Of a stretch of DNA of 64,000 nucleotides, positions 35,721-44,456 are shown piece by piece. The notes below the pieces were generated by a model. That model did not search any database, was not told the DNA's origin, and was given only the letters and a program-made list of their open reading frames with translations. This DNA comes from UBA7330 sp965243485 (GTDB taxonomy: Bacteria > Bacteroidota > Bacteroidia > Cytophagales > Cyclobacteriaceae): contig CBDEVP010000001.1 in NCBI GenBank assembly GCA_965243485.1, positions 3,534,001 through 3,598,000 on the forward strand, given 5' to 3'. Each line of letters opens with the position of its first letter. Position 1 is the first letter of the stretch. Made by a program: the position numbers and the translations under genes.

Positions 35721-36281
35721 TTACAACTCATCTAATAGATAAGTTATCGCCTTGTCGAGCACATCAGTAAAGTTCTCCGAGGTGTCGAAATATCTAATAT
35801 TGGTTTCTTCACAGGATTTTCTGATCCGCTGGCTATGGATGATCATATTGTTTACATGATCGATGATGTATTCATCCGGTTTGTCAATTAGCCAGTCATT
35901 GTTACCGGAGCTATATTTTTTAATATCCTTTACTTTTTCTTCCACCGGGATATTTGAATATCCAACAAAACAGACCCTCAGCTTATCCGCATATTTTTCC
36001 GTCAATTCAATGATCAGTTCCGGAAGCAGGGCTTCTCCTTCTACCACACAATCCGTTTCCACATAGACCATACTTTCCAGCATGGCTTTCAAAAAGCTCC
36101 AGGACCTTTCAGCAATCTCGTGTGGGAATAATTTATCATGTATACCCAGCTTAGGTATCCCGTTGGTAAAACCCATCACCAGCCAATCCAGAGATAAATA
36201 AGTGATTCCTCTACCAGTCAAAATCTTTTGAGCGATCTGGGTCTTTCCTGATCGGGACGAGCCGCCGATGATGTAGAGCAT
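35721..36281 (-). CDS. P-loop nucleotide-binding protein, kinase-like
   Basis: The 186-residue cytoplasmic protein starts with a Walker A motif, 'IIGGSSRSGKTQIAQKIL'. It has an acidic 'VETDCVVEGEALLP' segment where a Walker B-like strand would be, and 'RIRKSCEETNIRYFDTSENF' near the end. It resembles small-molecule kinases of the AAA_33/2-phosphoglycerate-kinase type. Substrate unknown. The next gene on the strand begins only about 18 bp downstream, so they may be co-transcribed. Confidence 0.65.
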   Translation of the reverse strand: MLYIIGGSSRSGKTQIAQKILTGRGITYLSLDWLVMGFTNGIPKLGIHDKLFPHEIAERSWSFLKAMLESMVYVETDCVVEGEALLPELIIELTEKYADKLRVCFVGYSNIPVEEKVKDIKKYSSGNNDWLIDKPDEYIIDHVNNMIIHSQRIRKSCEETNIRYFDTSENFTDVLDKAITYLLDEL

Positions 36282-36299
36282 TAGAAAGGCGGTCTGTTC

Positions 36300-37502
36300 T
36301 TATCCTGGCTGTAACGCTACTTTTTTCCCGGTGATTGAGAGATTTTCATTCACATACTGCTCGTCCCAGAGGTTGGAGATCACTCCTGAGATATGCGGAT
36401 TTTGTAATGCCCACAGGTAGGCTTTCATCGGGGCCTTCATATCTCCCGGGACGATGCGCTCTACTTTGTCTACTCTCCACTGGGGGGTAGGTTGCAATGC
36501 CTTATGATGTGTGGCCACCGCCATGGCTACTTTCATACCGATGATGCCCATGCCCGATTCATAAGCTCCCCTGATGGCATCTTCCATGTAACCGCCATTG
36601 ATGATGTTGTATGCACACATGGCTACATCGAATTTGCCGGTGGCTGTGGCTGCTCGTAGGACACCTGCGGGATCGTTGTGGGTAGAAACGCCAAGAAAGC
36701 GCACCTTACCATCTTTCTTCAACTTATCGAAAGTTTGCCAGATCTCAGGGATCTGTACCTCTTCCGGACTGTTGGCTCCATGCGGACACATCAGGATATC
36801 GAAGTACTCTACACCGGTTCGTTTCAGACTACCTTCGAGGGAAGAGACGATCTTTTCCTGAAAAGCCTTGCTTCCATCAACCATATGCGCATAATCCTGC
36901 ATCATGGCGTTTGAGATGTAGGCTCCATCCATGGAGCGGTCCTGACCCGGCCAGTAGGTAAGGTAGTAGCCCGGTTTGTCGACCGCCCGCTCCTCGCGCA
37001 TCTCTTTGGCCCTTTTCATGATGGCTTCCTGTTTGCCAGAGGGCAGGCCATCAAAAATCTCTTTGTATAATTGATCCCGCACTGATGAAAAGCCACTCAC
37101 TTTGGTGGTCATGAAGACCTTTTCCCGTTTAGAAGAGCTATCTATTACCTTACTGTATGCTTCCTCGCATTCCCCTCGGCCATAAGCTGGTGCCATATCC
37201 AGGTAGTTGAGCCCTTTTTCCATGGCGATCTCTACCTGGCGGGTATTTCCATGACGTACAGGGTCTCCTCCGCAGACCACTTCAGAGATCATCATGCCGG
37301 TTCTCCCCAGCTTGCGATAGGACATTTCCGGTTGCTTGTTGCGCCATTCGGGGGCTACATCGTCAAGGGAGAATTTGGTTTTTGGCTCTTCGGCTCGAAG
37401 CGGGTTTATAGTCAGTCCGGTAAGACCGACGGTAGTGAGCGAAGCTACCGAGATGAAATTTCTTCTGGAGAGTGGTTTCCCGTTGTTGTCAGACTTATTC
37501 AT
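36300..37502 (-). CDS. Aldo/keto reductase with Tat-type signal
   Basis: The 400-residue protein has a twin-arginine-like leader ('LSRRNFISVASLTTVGLTG'), then the aldo/keto reductase barrel from 'MSYRKLGRTGMMISEVVCGG'. The catalytic Asp/Tyr appear in 'LNYLDMAPAYGRGE', and His in 'ILMCPHGANSPEE', with 'VRFLGVSTHND' on the next strand. Export of an NADPH-family enzyme is unusual and suggests a tightly held cofactor or a non-redox role. It lies in a run of Tat-type carbohydrate enzymes. Confidence 0.85.
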   Translation of the reverse strand: MNKSDNNGKPLSRRNFISVASLTTVGLTGLTINPLRAEEPKTKFSLDDVAPEWRNKQPEMSYRKLGRTGMMISEVVCGGDPVRHGNTRQVEIAMEKGLNYLDMAPAYGRGECEEAYSKVIDSSSKREKVFMTTKVSGFSSVRDQLYKEIFDGLPSGKQEAIMKRAKEMREERAVDKPGYYLTYWPGQDRSMDGAYISNAMMQDYAHMVDGSKAFQEKIVSSLEGSLKRTGVEYFDILMCPHGANSPEEVQIPEIWQTFDKLKKDGKVRFLGVSTHNDPAGVLRAATATGKFDVAMCAYNIINGGYMEDAIRGAYESGMGIIGMKVAMAVATHHKALQPTPQWRVDKVERIVPGDMKAPMKAYLWALQNPHISGVISNLWDEQYVNENLSITGKKVALQPG

Positions 37503-37594
37503 GGGGTATATATTAGGTGCTATTAAAGATACTAAATCTTTGGAAATGATTGGAGTCGATTTGTTGTCATTGTTTCAATTGAATCCACCATTGA

Positions 37595-37617
37595 GATCTT
37601 CCTTTCGAGAGACGATC
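37595..37617. repeat. REP-like hairpin B8
   Basis: GATCTTC and GACGATC flank CTTTCGAGA. This is a B-family variant in the gap between the aldo/keto reductase and enolase-superfamily genes. Confidence 0.65.
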
Positions 37618-37697
37618 TTGAAGAGTAGATGTAAATTAGTGACAATTCTTAGGTTAATACACCAATACTGGCTTTAAACTAGCTGAGAAAATTGATT

Positions 37698-38966
37698 CTA
37701 TCCCCACCACTTTTCTCCCTCCACCAAATACTTCTCCCGGATCAGCTTTTCATTTAGCTCGATGCCAAAGCCCGGACGATCACTTAGCTGAATATGTCCA
37801 TTTTGGATCATGGGCTTGTCATAACCTAACACTTCGGGATCACCGTTGATGCCATTTCCGCCCCGGTTGATCGGGTTGGAAATGAAGGCTTCATGCGCTA
37901 CAAACTCTCGCACTGAGGCAGCGAAGTTGGCGGAGGCAATGGTCGCAATGGGTCCGGCCACATTGTGTGTGCACACTGGGATGTAGTAGATCTCAGCCAG
38001 ATCGGCGATCTTCTTTGCTTCCAACAGTCCTCCAGCCATGGATACATCGATCTCGATGAGGTTGAGTCCCTGGTTGACAATGAAAGGTCGAAAATCATCC
38101 CTGGTATACAGGTTTTCACCACAAAGAATAGGCACAGGGGATTGTTCTGTCAGCTTCACCCACTGTTCATTGTAAGCAATTGGCATGGGATCCTCCATCC
38201 AGATGGGACGAACTGGTTCAACAGCCCTTGCCAATCTAAGTGCACTGTCGAAGTCAAATTCCCAATGGCAATGCACCGCGATGTCAAAACCGATACCTAA
38301 GGCCTCACGCATGTTCATAAAGCCTTCTGCATTACGGTCGACTTCCACATTGGAGATCCTCCGATTATCCAGGCGGTTCCAGGCCTGGTCGCGTAAGATG
38401 TTGGTTTTGCAGGCGGTCCAGCCCTGGGACTTCATCAGCTCAGCGAATTCCGCCACAGATTCTTTGCTTAGCATGTCTCGGGGACCGGAGGAGGCATAAG
38501 CCCTTACCTCATTCACATGCCTGCCACCTCCCAGGATCCTGGAGACCGGTTGTTCCGTGATCTTCCCGATCAGGTCCCACATCGCAAATTCCACACCGGT
38601 GATGGCGTGGGTGGCCACCCCATGATTGCCTCCATAGTAAGACGTACGGGTGCTCATTTTAAATACAAGGTATTCCAGGTCCAGCGGATCCTGGCCCATA
38701 AGGATGGGTTTGCATACATTGTGGACGATGTCCTTAGCGCCGTAGCCGGTTTCGTCATGGTGGCATTCCCCGATCCCGACCAGTCCTGCATCTGTAGTGA
38801 TTTTTACCAGCGGGCTGACCCGGAAGCCGATTTTTACAAGGACGCACTGGACATCCGTGATCTTTACTTTTTTGGCGAGTGGGTTGGCCATCAGGTCCAG
38901 ATAGGGGAGAAAGGGCAGGGCAGAGGTTGCCAGGGTAACATTGCGGATAAATTTTCTACGTTTCAT
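37698..38966 (-). CDS. Enolase-superfamily (mandelate racemase/dehydratase type) protein with Tat-like signal
   Basis: ATG 38964-38966 gives a Tat-like leader (MKRRKFIRNVTLATSALPFL); the longer frame upstream is translated repeat DNA. The 422-residue enzyme has the MLE/MR N-terminal cap and barrel. Metal ligands and catalytic residues are visible in 'DIAVHCHWEFD', 'IWMEDPMP', 'ILCGENLYTRDDF' and 'YYIPVCTHNVAGPI'. The His after the first metal ligand and the final His resemble the D-galactonate/mannonate dehydratase group rather than racemases. The sugar acid is not identifiable from sequence alone. Confidence 0.85.
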   Translation of the reverse strand: MKRRKFIRNVTLATSALPFLPYLDLMANPLAKKVKITDVQCVLVKIGFRVSPLVKITTDAGLVGIGECHHDETGYGAKDIVHNVCKPILMGQDPLDLEYLVFKMSTRTSYYGGNHGVATHAITGVEFAMWDLIGKITEQPVSRILGGGRHVNEVRAYASSGPRDMLSKESVAEFAELMKSQGWTACKTNILRDQAWNRLDNRRISNVEVDRNAEGFMNMREALGIGFDIAVHCHWEFDFDSALRLARAVEPVRPIWMEDPMPIAYNEQWVKLTEQSPVPILCGENLYTRDDFRPFIVNQGLNLIEIDVSMAGGLLEAKKIADLAEIYYIPVCTHNVAGPIATIASANFAASVREFVAHEAFISNPINRGGNGINGDPEVLGYDKPMIQNGHIQLSDRPGFGIELNEKLIREKYLVEGEKWWG

Positions 38967-39038
38967 TTTTTGGGTTTGGTTGGAGTTGATTAAATGTAAG
39001 GAATTTGAGGAAATTTTACTGCTATAAGTAAAGGAAGT

Positions 39039-39061
39039 ATGGTCGTGAGGACACGAACCAT
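39039..39061. repeat. Dispersed hairpin, family D
   Basis: ATGGTCGTG and CACGAACCAT pair around AGGA with one unpaired base. The same element occurs at 27287-27306. Confidence 0.65.
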
Positions 39062-39085
39062 GGAGGAGATATATCCTTCTAAAAC

Positions 39086-39153
39086 AAGATCCTTCGCTTT
39101 GCTCAGGATGACGGAATAAAATAAAAATCGTCATGCTGAGGCACGAAGCAACT
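39086..39153. repeat. Two dispersed repeats, family C
   Basis: AAGATCCTTCGCTTTGCTCA followed by GGATGACGG (39086-39114) and CGTCATGCTGAGGCACGAAG at 39129 are oppositely oriented versions of the 'TCATCCTGAGCGAAGCGAAGGATCT' type intergenic repeat, known to be widespread in Bacteroidota. They fill most of the gap between two divergent enolase-superfamily genes. Confidence 0.7.
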
Positions 39154-39246
39154 CGGGCAAAAAGGAATTATGAAAGAAATTTTATTAATTTCAATGTTCC
39201 CTGGTGAGACAAATCATATGTAGTCTCCTGGTTTTTTGAAAATTGC

Positions 39247-40545
39247 ATGACCATGAAAACGAATCGACGAAAGTTTATTTCTAAGACAGTTGTAGGAGGA
39301 TTGGCAGTGGGGGCAGTCCCATTGGTTTCTTGCGGTGCAGCAGAGCAATCGACAGTGGATGAATCCCTGATCGAATCAAGAGATGCGAAGCTTAGGGAGA
39401 TTCTCAAGCAACCCGTATTGAAGAGAGAACTATTCCAATCACCGGTGATCATTGAAACACTTGAATTATTACGATATGAGAACAGATATATCTGTCGGGT
39501 CAGATCGACTGACGGGGCAGAAGGAATCTCAGTTGCACACAATGACATGGCTGTCTTTTTCCCCATTTTCACTCAAAAACTACATCGTTTTTTTATTGGG
39601 AAGGATGCCCGGGATCTGGACTTAATTCTGGAGAGGGTGCTTTTCTACGGCTTAAATTTCAGATTGGGTGGAATAGCCCTGGGGATACCATTGGCAACCA
39701 TTGAGTTTGCCATCCTTGACATGCTTGGGCATATCTCCAATAAATCAGCAGGGCAATTGGTTGGTGAAATTCACAACCCTGAAGTAGGTGTGTATGCAGC
39801 GACAGAATTTCGTCATTTGCCTTTGGAAGAACATTTTGAAAAAATTCAAGAGACGGTTGCACAGTATGATGTGAATGCCCTAAAGATCAAAGTGGGTTAT
39901 ATGCATTATGGCACCACCGACATACATTATCCCGGACTTCCGGGGAAATCCGAAAAGCTAATCCCCATGGTTCGTCAACATTACGGGGATGATATGTCTA
40001 TTTATGCGGATTCGAATGGTTATTATGATGTTGAAGGAGCCATAAAAATCGGCAAACTGCTGGAAGAAAACGGATACGCCTATTTTGAAGAGCCGGTAAT
40101 GTTTGACCACTTTGTAGATATTAAGAAAGTATCAGATGCGCTGACCATCCCCATAGCAAATGGTGAGCAAGACCATAGTTTCACCAATTTTCGCTGGCTC
40201 ATAGCCAATGATGGTATTGATGTTGTGCAGCCCGATAACTATTATTTTGGGGGAATGATCCGCTCGATAAAGGTGGCACGTATGGCAGAAGCATTTGGAA
40301 AAGCATTTATTCCCCACATGTCGGGAGGTGGACTTGGATATTTATACAATATTCACATCGTTTCTGTTTGTCCTAATGCGGGCAAACATCATGAGTTCAA
40401 AGGATTGAGAACCCATGTGCCTTTTGAATGTCCTACCTCTCCGCTGGAAGTTGTTGATGGAAAAATCAAAGTGCCAACAGGTCCGGGGTTTGGAGTACAA
40501 ATTGATCCTGAATTTATCCGAAAGCACGAACTGGTGACAGCATAA
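39247..40545 (+). CDS. Enolase-superfamily protein (mandelate racemase type) with Tat/lipoprotein-like signal
   Basis: The start is ATG 39247 or 39253 (MKTNRRKFISKTVVGG). The leader has the RRKF twin-arginine pattern and a cysteine in 'VPLVSCGA' that could be a lipobox. The 432-residue enzyme shows the KxK motif 'NALKIKVGYMHYG', metal ligands in 'SIYADSNGYYD', 'YAYFEEPVMFD' and 'IANGEQDHSF', and a final His in 'FIPHMSGGGLG'. This is the full set of the mandelate-racemase subgroup, so it should be catalytically active. It is transcribed divergently from the other enolase-superfamily gene and is not a close duplicate of it. Confidence 0.85.
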   Translation: MTMKTNRRKFISKTVVGGLAVGAVPLVSCGAAEQSTVDESLIESRDAKLREILKQPVLKRELFQSPVIIETLELLRYENRYICRVRSTDGAEGISVAHNDMAVFFPIFTQKLHRFFIGKDARDLDLILERVLFYGLNFRLGGIALGIPLATIEFAILDMLGHISNKSAGQLVGEIHNPEVGVYAATEFRHLPLEEHFEKIQETVAQYDVNALKIKVGYMHYGTTDIHYPGLPGKSEKLIPMVRQHYGDDMSIYADSNGYYDVEGAIKIGKLLEENGYAYFEEPVMFDHFVDIKKVSDALTIPIANGEQDHSFTNFRWLIANDGIDVVQPDNYYFGGMIRSIKVARMAEAFGKAFIPHMSGGGLGYLYNIHIVSVCPNAGKHHEFKGLRTHVPFECPTSPLEVVDGKIKVPTGPGFGVQIDPEFIRKHELVTA

Positions 40546-40626
40546 TTTAACACTGGAAAAACGAGATTCTTTCGCTACCAATGATTACCACAAGACAGGC
40601 TCAGAATGAAGAAATAAATTAATAAA

Positions 40627-40653
40627 CGTCAAGCTGAGGAACGAAGCATCTTG
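40627..40653. repeat. Dispersed repeat, family C
   Basis: CGTCAAGCTGAGGAACGAAG followed by CATCTTG matches the element at 39129-39153. Confidence 0.6.
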
Positions 40654-40693
40654 TGACCATAAGGAAATTTCTCAGCAAGTCTGAACCAATGAC

Positions 40694-40720
40694 AAAAACA
40701 GCCGGATTAGCTCCGGCTGT
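40694..40720 (-). terminator. Intrinsic terminator of pckG
   Basis: ACAGCCGGA (40698-40706) pairs perfectly with TCCGGCTGT (40712-40720). On the minus strand the stem is followed by TTTTTGTC. It lies 28 nt past the pckG stop. Confidence 0.88.
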
Positions 40721-40747
40721 TTCTTGATGTATGAAGAAGAAACTACA

Positions 40748-42607
40748 TCAAATCCGCTCCGGTGCCAGTTCCCACTTTGCTGGTGACCGCCAGAGGCTGG
40801 ATAAAAGTAACTCTCTCATGAATGTAAATTCCTTTGGAAGCTTGTCATACATGCGTTCAAAGAGTTCTTCATGACCAAAGACTTCATGTTTCCACTGCTC
40901 CCGGTCAATGTCCATGATCTCATCAAACTGTTCCTCAGTAAAGTCGAGCCCCTCCCAGTTGATGTCCTTATAGGTAGGCATCCAGCCGATCGGGCTCTCA
41001 ACCGCACCGGCTCTGCCGTGCTCTCTGTTGATGATCCATTCCAGAATGCGCATATTGTCACCAAAGCCTGGCCACTGAAAATGTCCTTTTTCATCTTTCC
41101 TGAACCAGTTGACCACAAACATACGTGGAGGGTTAGCCAATGACCTGCCAAACTGCAACCAGTGGTTGAAATAATCAGCCATGTGGTATCCACAGAAGGG
41201 AAGCATGGCAAAAGGATCCCGGCGCACCTTGCCTACTTCTCCAAACGCTGCAGCGGTCATTTCAGAACCTATAGTAGATGCAGCATAGACACCAAAGTTC
41301 CAGTTGGCAGCCTGATAGACCAGAGGTACTGTTGTGCTCCTTCTACCACCCACAATGAAGGCACTGATCGGCACACCTTCAGGTTTTTCCCAGTCAGGAT
41401 CGATGCTCGGACACTGGCTCGCCGGTGCCGTAAACCTTGCATTGGGGTGAGCAACCTTGCCACCTATTGAAGGATCGTACTCATTGCCGTGCCAGTCTGT
41501 TACACCATCGGGCACTTCATCGGTCATTCCTTCCCACCAAACATCTCCATCCGGAGTCACACCCACATTGGTGAAGATGGTATTTTCTTTGATCGTCTCC
41601 ATGGCATTGGGGTTGGTCTTATAGTTAGTACCTGGCGCCACACCAAAATAACCAGCCTCGGGATTGATGGCATACAATCGCCCATCCTTGCCAGGCTTGA
41701 TCCACGCGATGTCATCTCCAACCGTGGAGATCTCCCACCCTTTAAAGGCTTTAGGAGGTATGATCATAGCAAAATTTGTTTTACCACAGGCACTGGGGAA
41801 TGCAGCGGCCACATACGTCTTCTCTCCCTGTGGATTTTTGGCTCCAAGGATCAGCATGTGCTCGGCCAGCCAGCCTTCTTCCCTGGCCATCACTGATGCG
41901 ATGCGAAGTGCGAAGCATTTTTTGCCCAGAAGAGCATTGCCGCCATACCCTGAGCCATAGGAGACGATAGACCTTTCTTCAGGGTAGTGAACAATATACT
42001 TCACCGTAGGATTGCAGGGCCACCTGGCATCCTCTTGACCGGGCTCAAGTGGCGCCCCGACAGTATGAAGACACTTCACAAACTCACCATTTTCTCCCAG
42101 CTGATCCAGTGCTGCGATACCCATTCGGGTCATGATCTTCATGTTGATGACTACATATTCAGAATCTGTAATTTCCACTCCAATTTGTGAAATCGGCGAT
42201 CCGATCGGACCCATACAGAAAGGGATCACATACATGGTCCTACCCTTCATACACCCGTCAAACAACGGCTCAAGTGTAGTTTTCATTTCCTTGGGATCCA
42301 TCCAGTTATTGGTAGGTCCTGCGTCTTCTTTTCTTCTGCTACAGATGAATGTTTTGTCCTCTACTCTCGCTACATCACTGGGGTCAGAAAAACAAGCGAA
42401 GCTGTTAGGCCTTTTTTCCGGATTCAAACGAATGAATGTTCCTTTTTCAACCAGTTTTTCTGTTAGTGAATTGTATTCTTCTTCTGATCCGTCACACCAA
42501 TGTATGCTGTCCGGTTGGCACCTGGCGGCCACATCATCTACCCATTGTCTCAGGGCTTTGTGTTTCACCTCCATCTTCTTCTTAGGTTTTTTTACGCTGA
42601 CTTCCAT
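40748..42607 (-). CDS. pckG: Phosphoenolpyruvate carboxykinase (GTP)
   Basis: This enzyme converts oxaloacetate and GTP to PEP, GDP and CO2, the entry to gluconeogenesis. The 619-residue length and motifs fit the GTP-dependent type: 'AAAFPSACGKTNFAMI' is the P-loop with the reactive cysteine, and 'WEISTVGDDIAWI' and 'RRSTTVPLVYQA' are further signatures. A gluconeogenic enzyme fits a bacterium that can grow on amino acids or lactate. The gene stands alone, with its own terminator. Confidence 0.97.
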   Translation of the reverse strand: MEVSVKKPKKKMEVKHKALRQWVDDVAARCQPDSIHWCDGSEEEYNSLTEKLVEKGTFIRLNPEKRPNSFACFSDPSDVARVEDKTFICSRRKEDAGPTNNWMDPKEMKTTLEPLFDGCMKGRTMYVIPFCMGPIGSPISQIGVEITDSEYVVINMKIMTRMGIAALDQLGENGEFVKCLHTVGAPLEPGQEDARWPCNPTVKYIVHYPEERSIVSYGSGYGGNALLGKKCFALRIASVMAREEGWLAEHMLILGAKNPQGEKTYVAAAFPSACGKTNFAMIIPPKAFKGWEISTVGDDIAWIKPGKDGRLYAINPEAGYFGVAPGTNYKTNPNAMETIKENTIFTNVGVTPDGDVWWEGMTDEVPDGVTDWHGNEYDPSIGGKVAHPNARFTAPASQCPSIDPDWEKPEGVPISAFIVGGRRSTTVPLVYQAANWNFGVYAASTIGSEMTAAAFGEVGKVRRDPFAMLPFCGYHMADYFNHWLQFGRSLANPPRMFVVNWFRKDEKGHFQWPGFGDNMRILEWIINREHGRAGAVESPIGWMPTYKDINWEGLDFTEEQFDEIMDIDREQWKHEVFGHEELFERMYDKLPKEFTFMRELLLSSLWRSPAKWELAPERI

Positions 42608-42764
42608 ATCGAATTACTTTAAGTGGGAACTATTTTCATTCATGAAGATAGAGGTAGCTTGATAGCTCCCGTATGACCTCTCTCATGCGATAAGGAAGAA
42701 TTTGTCAGGATTCTAAAAATCAAATCCCAAATAAAGTAAAATGAAATCGGGTTTAAATAGTTGC

Positions 42765-43862
42765 TTACTGATTGTTGGCAAGACCCTCTTTAAAACCATA
42801 ATAGGCTGGTTTTTTCTCAAGATTGTCGTCAAATATCAGTGGCCAATCCATGATGTTAAAGAAACCCCGGATCCATGTATTTCTATCTGAAAATCCCCAC
42901 AGGGTGATCCCATAACGTTGGCCTGGAGGTACATTTTTGTTATATATTTCAGCAATTTGACGGTATTTCTCTTGCTGAAGACTGTTCAATTCTTCAGTTA
43001 ATTCAGGATGAGTTTGCTGGCCTCCCCCCTGGTCATCATTATGCCTGTTGAATATGATATCCAATTCCGAGAAATGAACCAGCAGACCTGTTTCAGCTGC
43101 TTTTTTTACATGCCTGGCAATTGTTTCATTGGGGATGTCCATTCTGAGATGCATCTGCATACCTATCCCGTCAATGGGGACTCCTCTTTCCTTTAGATCG
43201 ATTACAAGATTGAGCAGGCCATCGAGTTTTGCAGAATCCCGGTCCGTATTGTAATCGTTTATAAATAATTTTGCTTTAGGATCCGCCTCATGGGCCATTC
43301 TAAAGGCCATCTCAACATAGTCAGCACCGAAGGTTTTGTACCAGATATTTTCTCTCATTGCTCCGGTTTTATCCAGGAATGCTTCATTCACGACGTCCCA
43401 GGCATCTACCTTACCTTTATAGCGGGACACTACCTTATGAATGTATCTTTTGGTAAATTCACGAAGTTTGGCAGTGTCTCCCTCAAGTTTTTTCACATGC
43501 TCAGGAAGACCGTAATGCCAAAGCAATGCATGACCAAACATCCGCATGCCATTAGCTTCCGCAAACTCGATATATGCATCAGCGCCATCGAAATTGTAGG
43601 TTGTATCTTTGAGAATAGCGTACATCTTCATGGAGTTTTCCGCTGTGAGACTATTAAATTCATATCCAGCGATGCTTCTGATTGAATCATTGTTTAGATC
43701 TCTATAACCAAGCGCAACACCCACAGGGTAAGGGGCGGAGGCATGTAGAGGATCATTGGTTGATCCTGAATCCAGTCCACAGGAAAATAGCAGATAAAAG
43801 CATGTCATGGAGGGTATCAAATGAGTATTGAGGAGCTGCTTGATGTGTCTATAATGATTCAT
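42765..43862 (-). CDS. GH10 endo-1,4-beta-xylanase, lipoprotein
   Basis: This 365-residue glycoside hydrolase family 10 enzyme has a lipobox-like 'YLLFSCGL' near residue 28. It shows 'MRMFGHALLWHYGLPEHV', the acid/base Glu in 'VDAWDVVNEAFLDK' and the nucleophile Glu in 'LLVHFSELDIIF'. The late 'YGITLWGFSDRNTWI' completes the signature. It cleaves xylan or mixed xylose polymers at the cell surface or in the periplasm. No SusCD pair is adjacent. Confidence 0.95.
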   Translation of the reverse strand: MNHYRHIKQLLNTHLIPSMTCFYLLFSCGLDSGSTNDPLHASAPYPVGVALGYRDLNNDSIRSIAGYEFNSLTAENSMKMYAILKDTTYNFDGADAYIEFAEANGMRMFGHALLWHYGLPEHVKKLEGDTAKLREFTKRYIHKVVSRYKGKVDAWDVVNEAFLDKTGAMRENIWYKTFGADYVEMAFRMAHEADPKAKLFINDYNTDRDSAKLDGLLNLVIDLKERGVPIDGIGMQMHLRMDIPNETIARHVKKAAETGLLVHFSELDIIFNRHNDDQGGGQQTHPELTEELNSLQQEKYRQIAEIYNKNVPPGQRYGITLWGFSDRNTWIRGFFNIMDWPLIFDDNLEKKPAYYGFKEGLANNQ

Positions 43863-43955
43863 GGTAGGGTAAGCTCGGGTTTACCCAATAAAAATAGATT
43901 ATCTAGATTTATTTTGTTGGAAAGGAGAGTACAATTATGGTGATCAGGTACTATA

Positions 43956-43990
43956 AATGAAAAGCACCCATGTATGATACAAGGGTGCTT
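43956..43990 (-). terminator. Intrinsic terminator of the Bor-like gene
   Basis: AAGCACCC (43962-43969) pairs with GGGTGCTT (43983-43990). Read on the minus strand, a TTTTCATTT tail follows. It sits 22 nt past the stop. Confidence 0.7.
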
Positions 43991-44011
43991 GAAAATGTAA
44001 AAAACACTGAT

Positions 44012-44308
44012 CTACTTTTTCACTGTCGTGGTTGTGGGCGTATACAGTCCCATAGTGATTGCTGAAACAAGTCCGTTTACAAAGGTCTGTTCTGTGGTCA
44101 CTTCATAATTTTCTGAGCCTTCGGCCATTTCCTGAGCATCAGAGACTCCAACTGGTGCCAATCCATAAGCCACATAGTGATTCCATTTTTTTACTTCCTG
44201 ATTACCCTGGGCACCTTCTCCAACGACATTCTTATAAGTGTAGCAAGAGCTTAGAAGGATACTTGCCATAAAGGCCATTCCAATTGATTTAATTAATCCG
44301 GTTTTCAT
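44012..44308 (-). CDS. Bor-family-like small lipoprotein
   Basis: ATG 44306-44308 gives a lipoprotein signal ('GMAFMASILLSSCYTYKN') with an acylated Cys22; sequence upstream in frame is not convincing. The 98-residue product resembles the Bor/lambda-Bor lipoprotein family ('KKWNHYVAYGLAPVGV', 'EQTFVNGLVSAITMGLYTP'). Bor proteins are surface lipoproteins; in phage lysogens they are linked to serum resistance, but in Bacteroidota the role is unknown. No phage genes are adjacent. Confidence 0.75.
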   Translation of the reverse strand: MKTGLIKSIGMAFMASILLSSCYTYKNVVGEGAQGNQEVKKWNHYVAYGLAPVGVSDAQEMAEGSENYEVTTEQTFVNGLVSAITMGLYTPTTTTVKK

Positions 44309-44456
44309 ATTTATTATTTGTTTTTGATTTTTCCTACTCGTAAGGCTTTTCGGTTTACGCCCCTGACTTTTTTGAGGTATCAGGACTCCTTTCTTGACGG
44401 TAAGGATCAAGGGGCCATCATCCCCTGAGAGACAATGGCACACCTTTCCTTACAGA

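Noticed and set aside
25065..37617. Repeats considered as a CRISPR array
   Set aside because: The copies are irregularly spaced, palindromic over their whole length and separated by genes; there are no spacers of constant length and no cas genes.
38517..38993. 158-codon plus-strand open frame over the enolase-superfamily gene
   Set aside because: Antisense of conserved enolase-superfamily sequence; not a gene.
38967..39134. N-terminal extension of the minus-strand enolase-superfamily frame
   Set aside because: It is translated repeat DNA (HPEQSEGS type) in front of a good Tat leader; the true start is 38966.
44012..44308. Bor-like gene as a sign of a prophage
   Set aside because: No phage genes surround it; Bor-like lipoproteins also occur as ordinary chromosomal genes.
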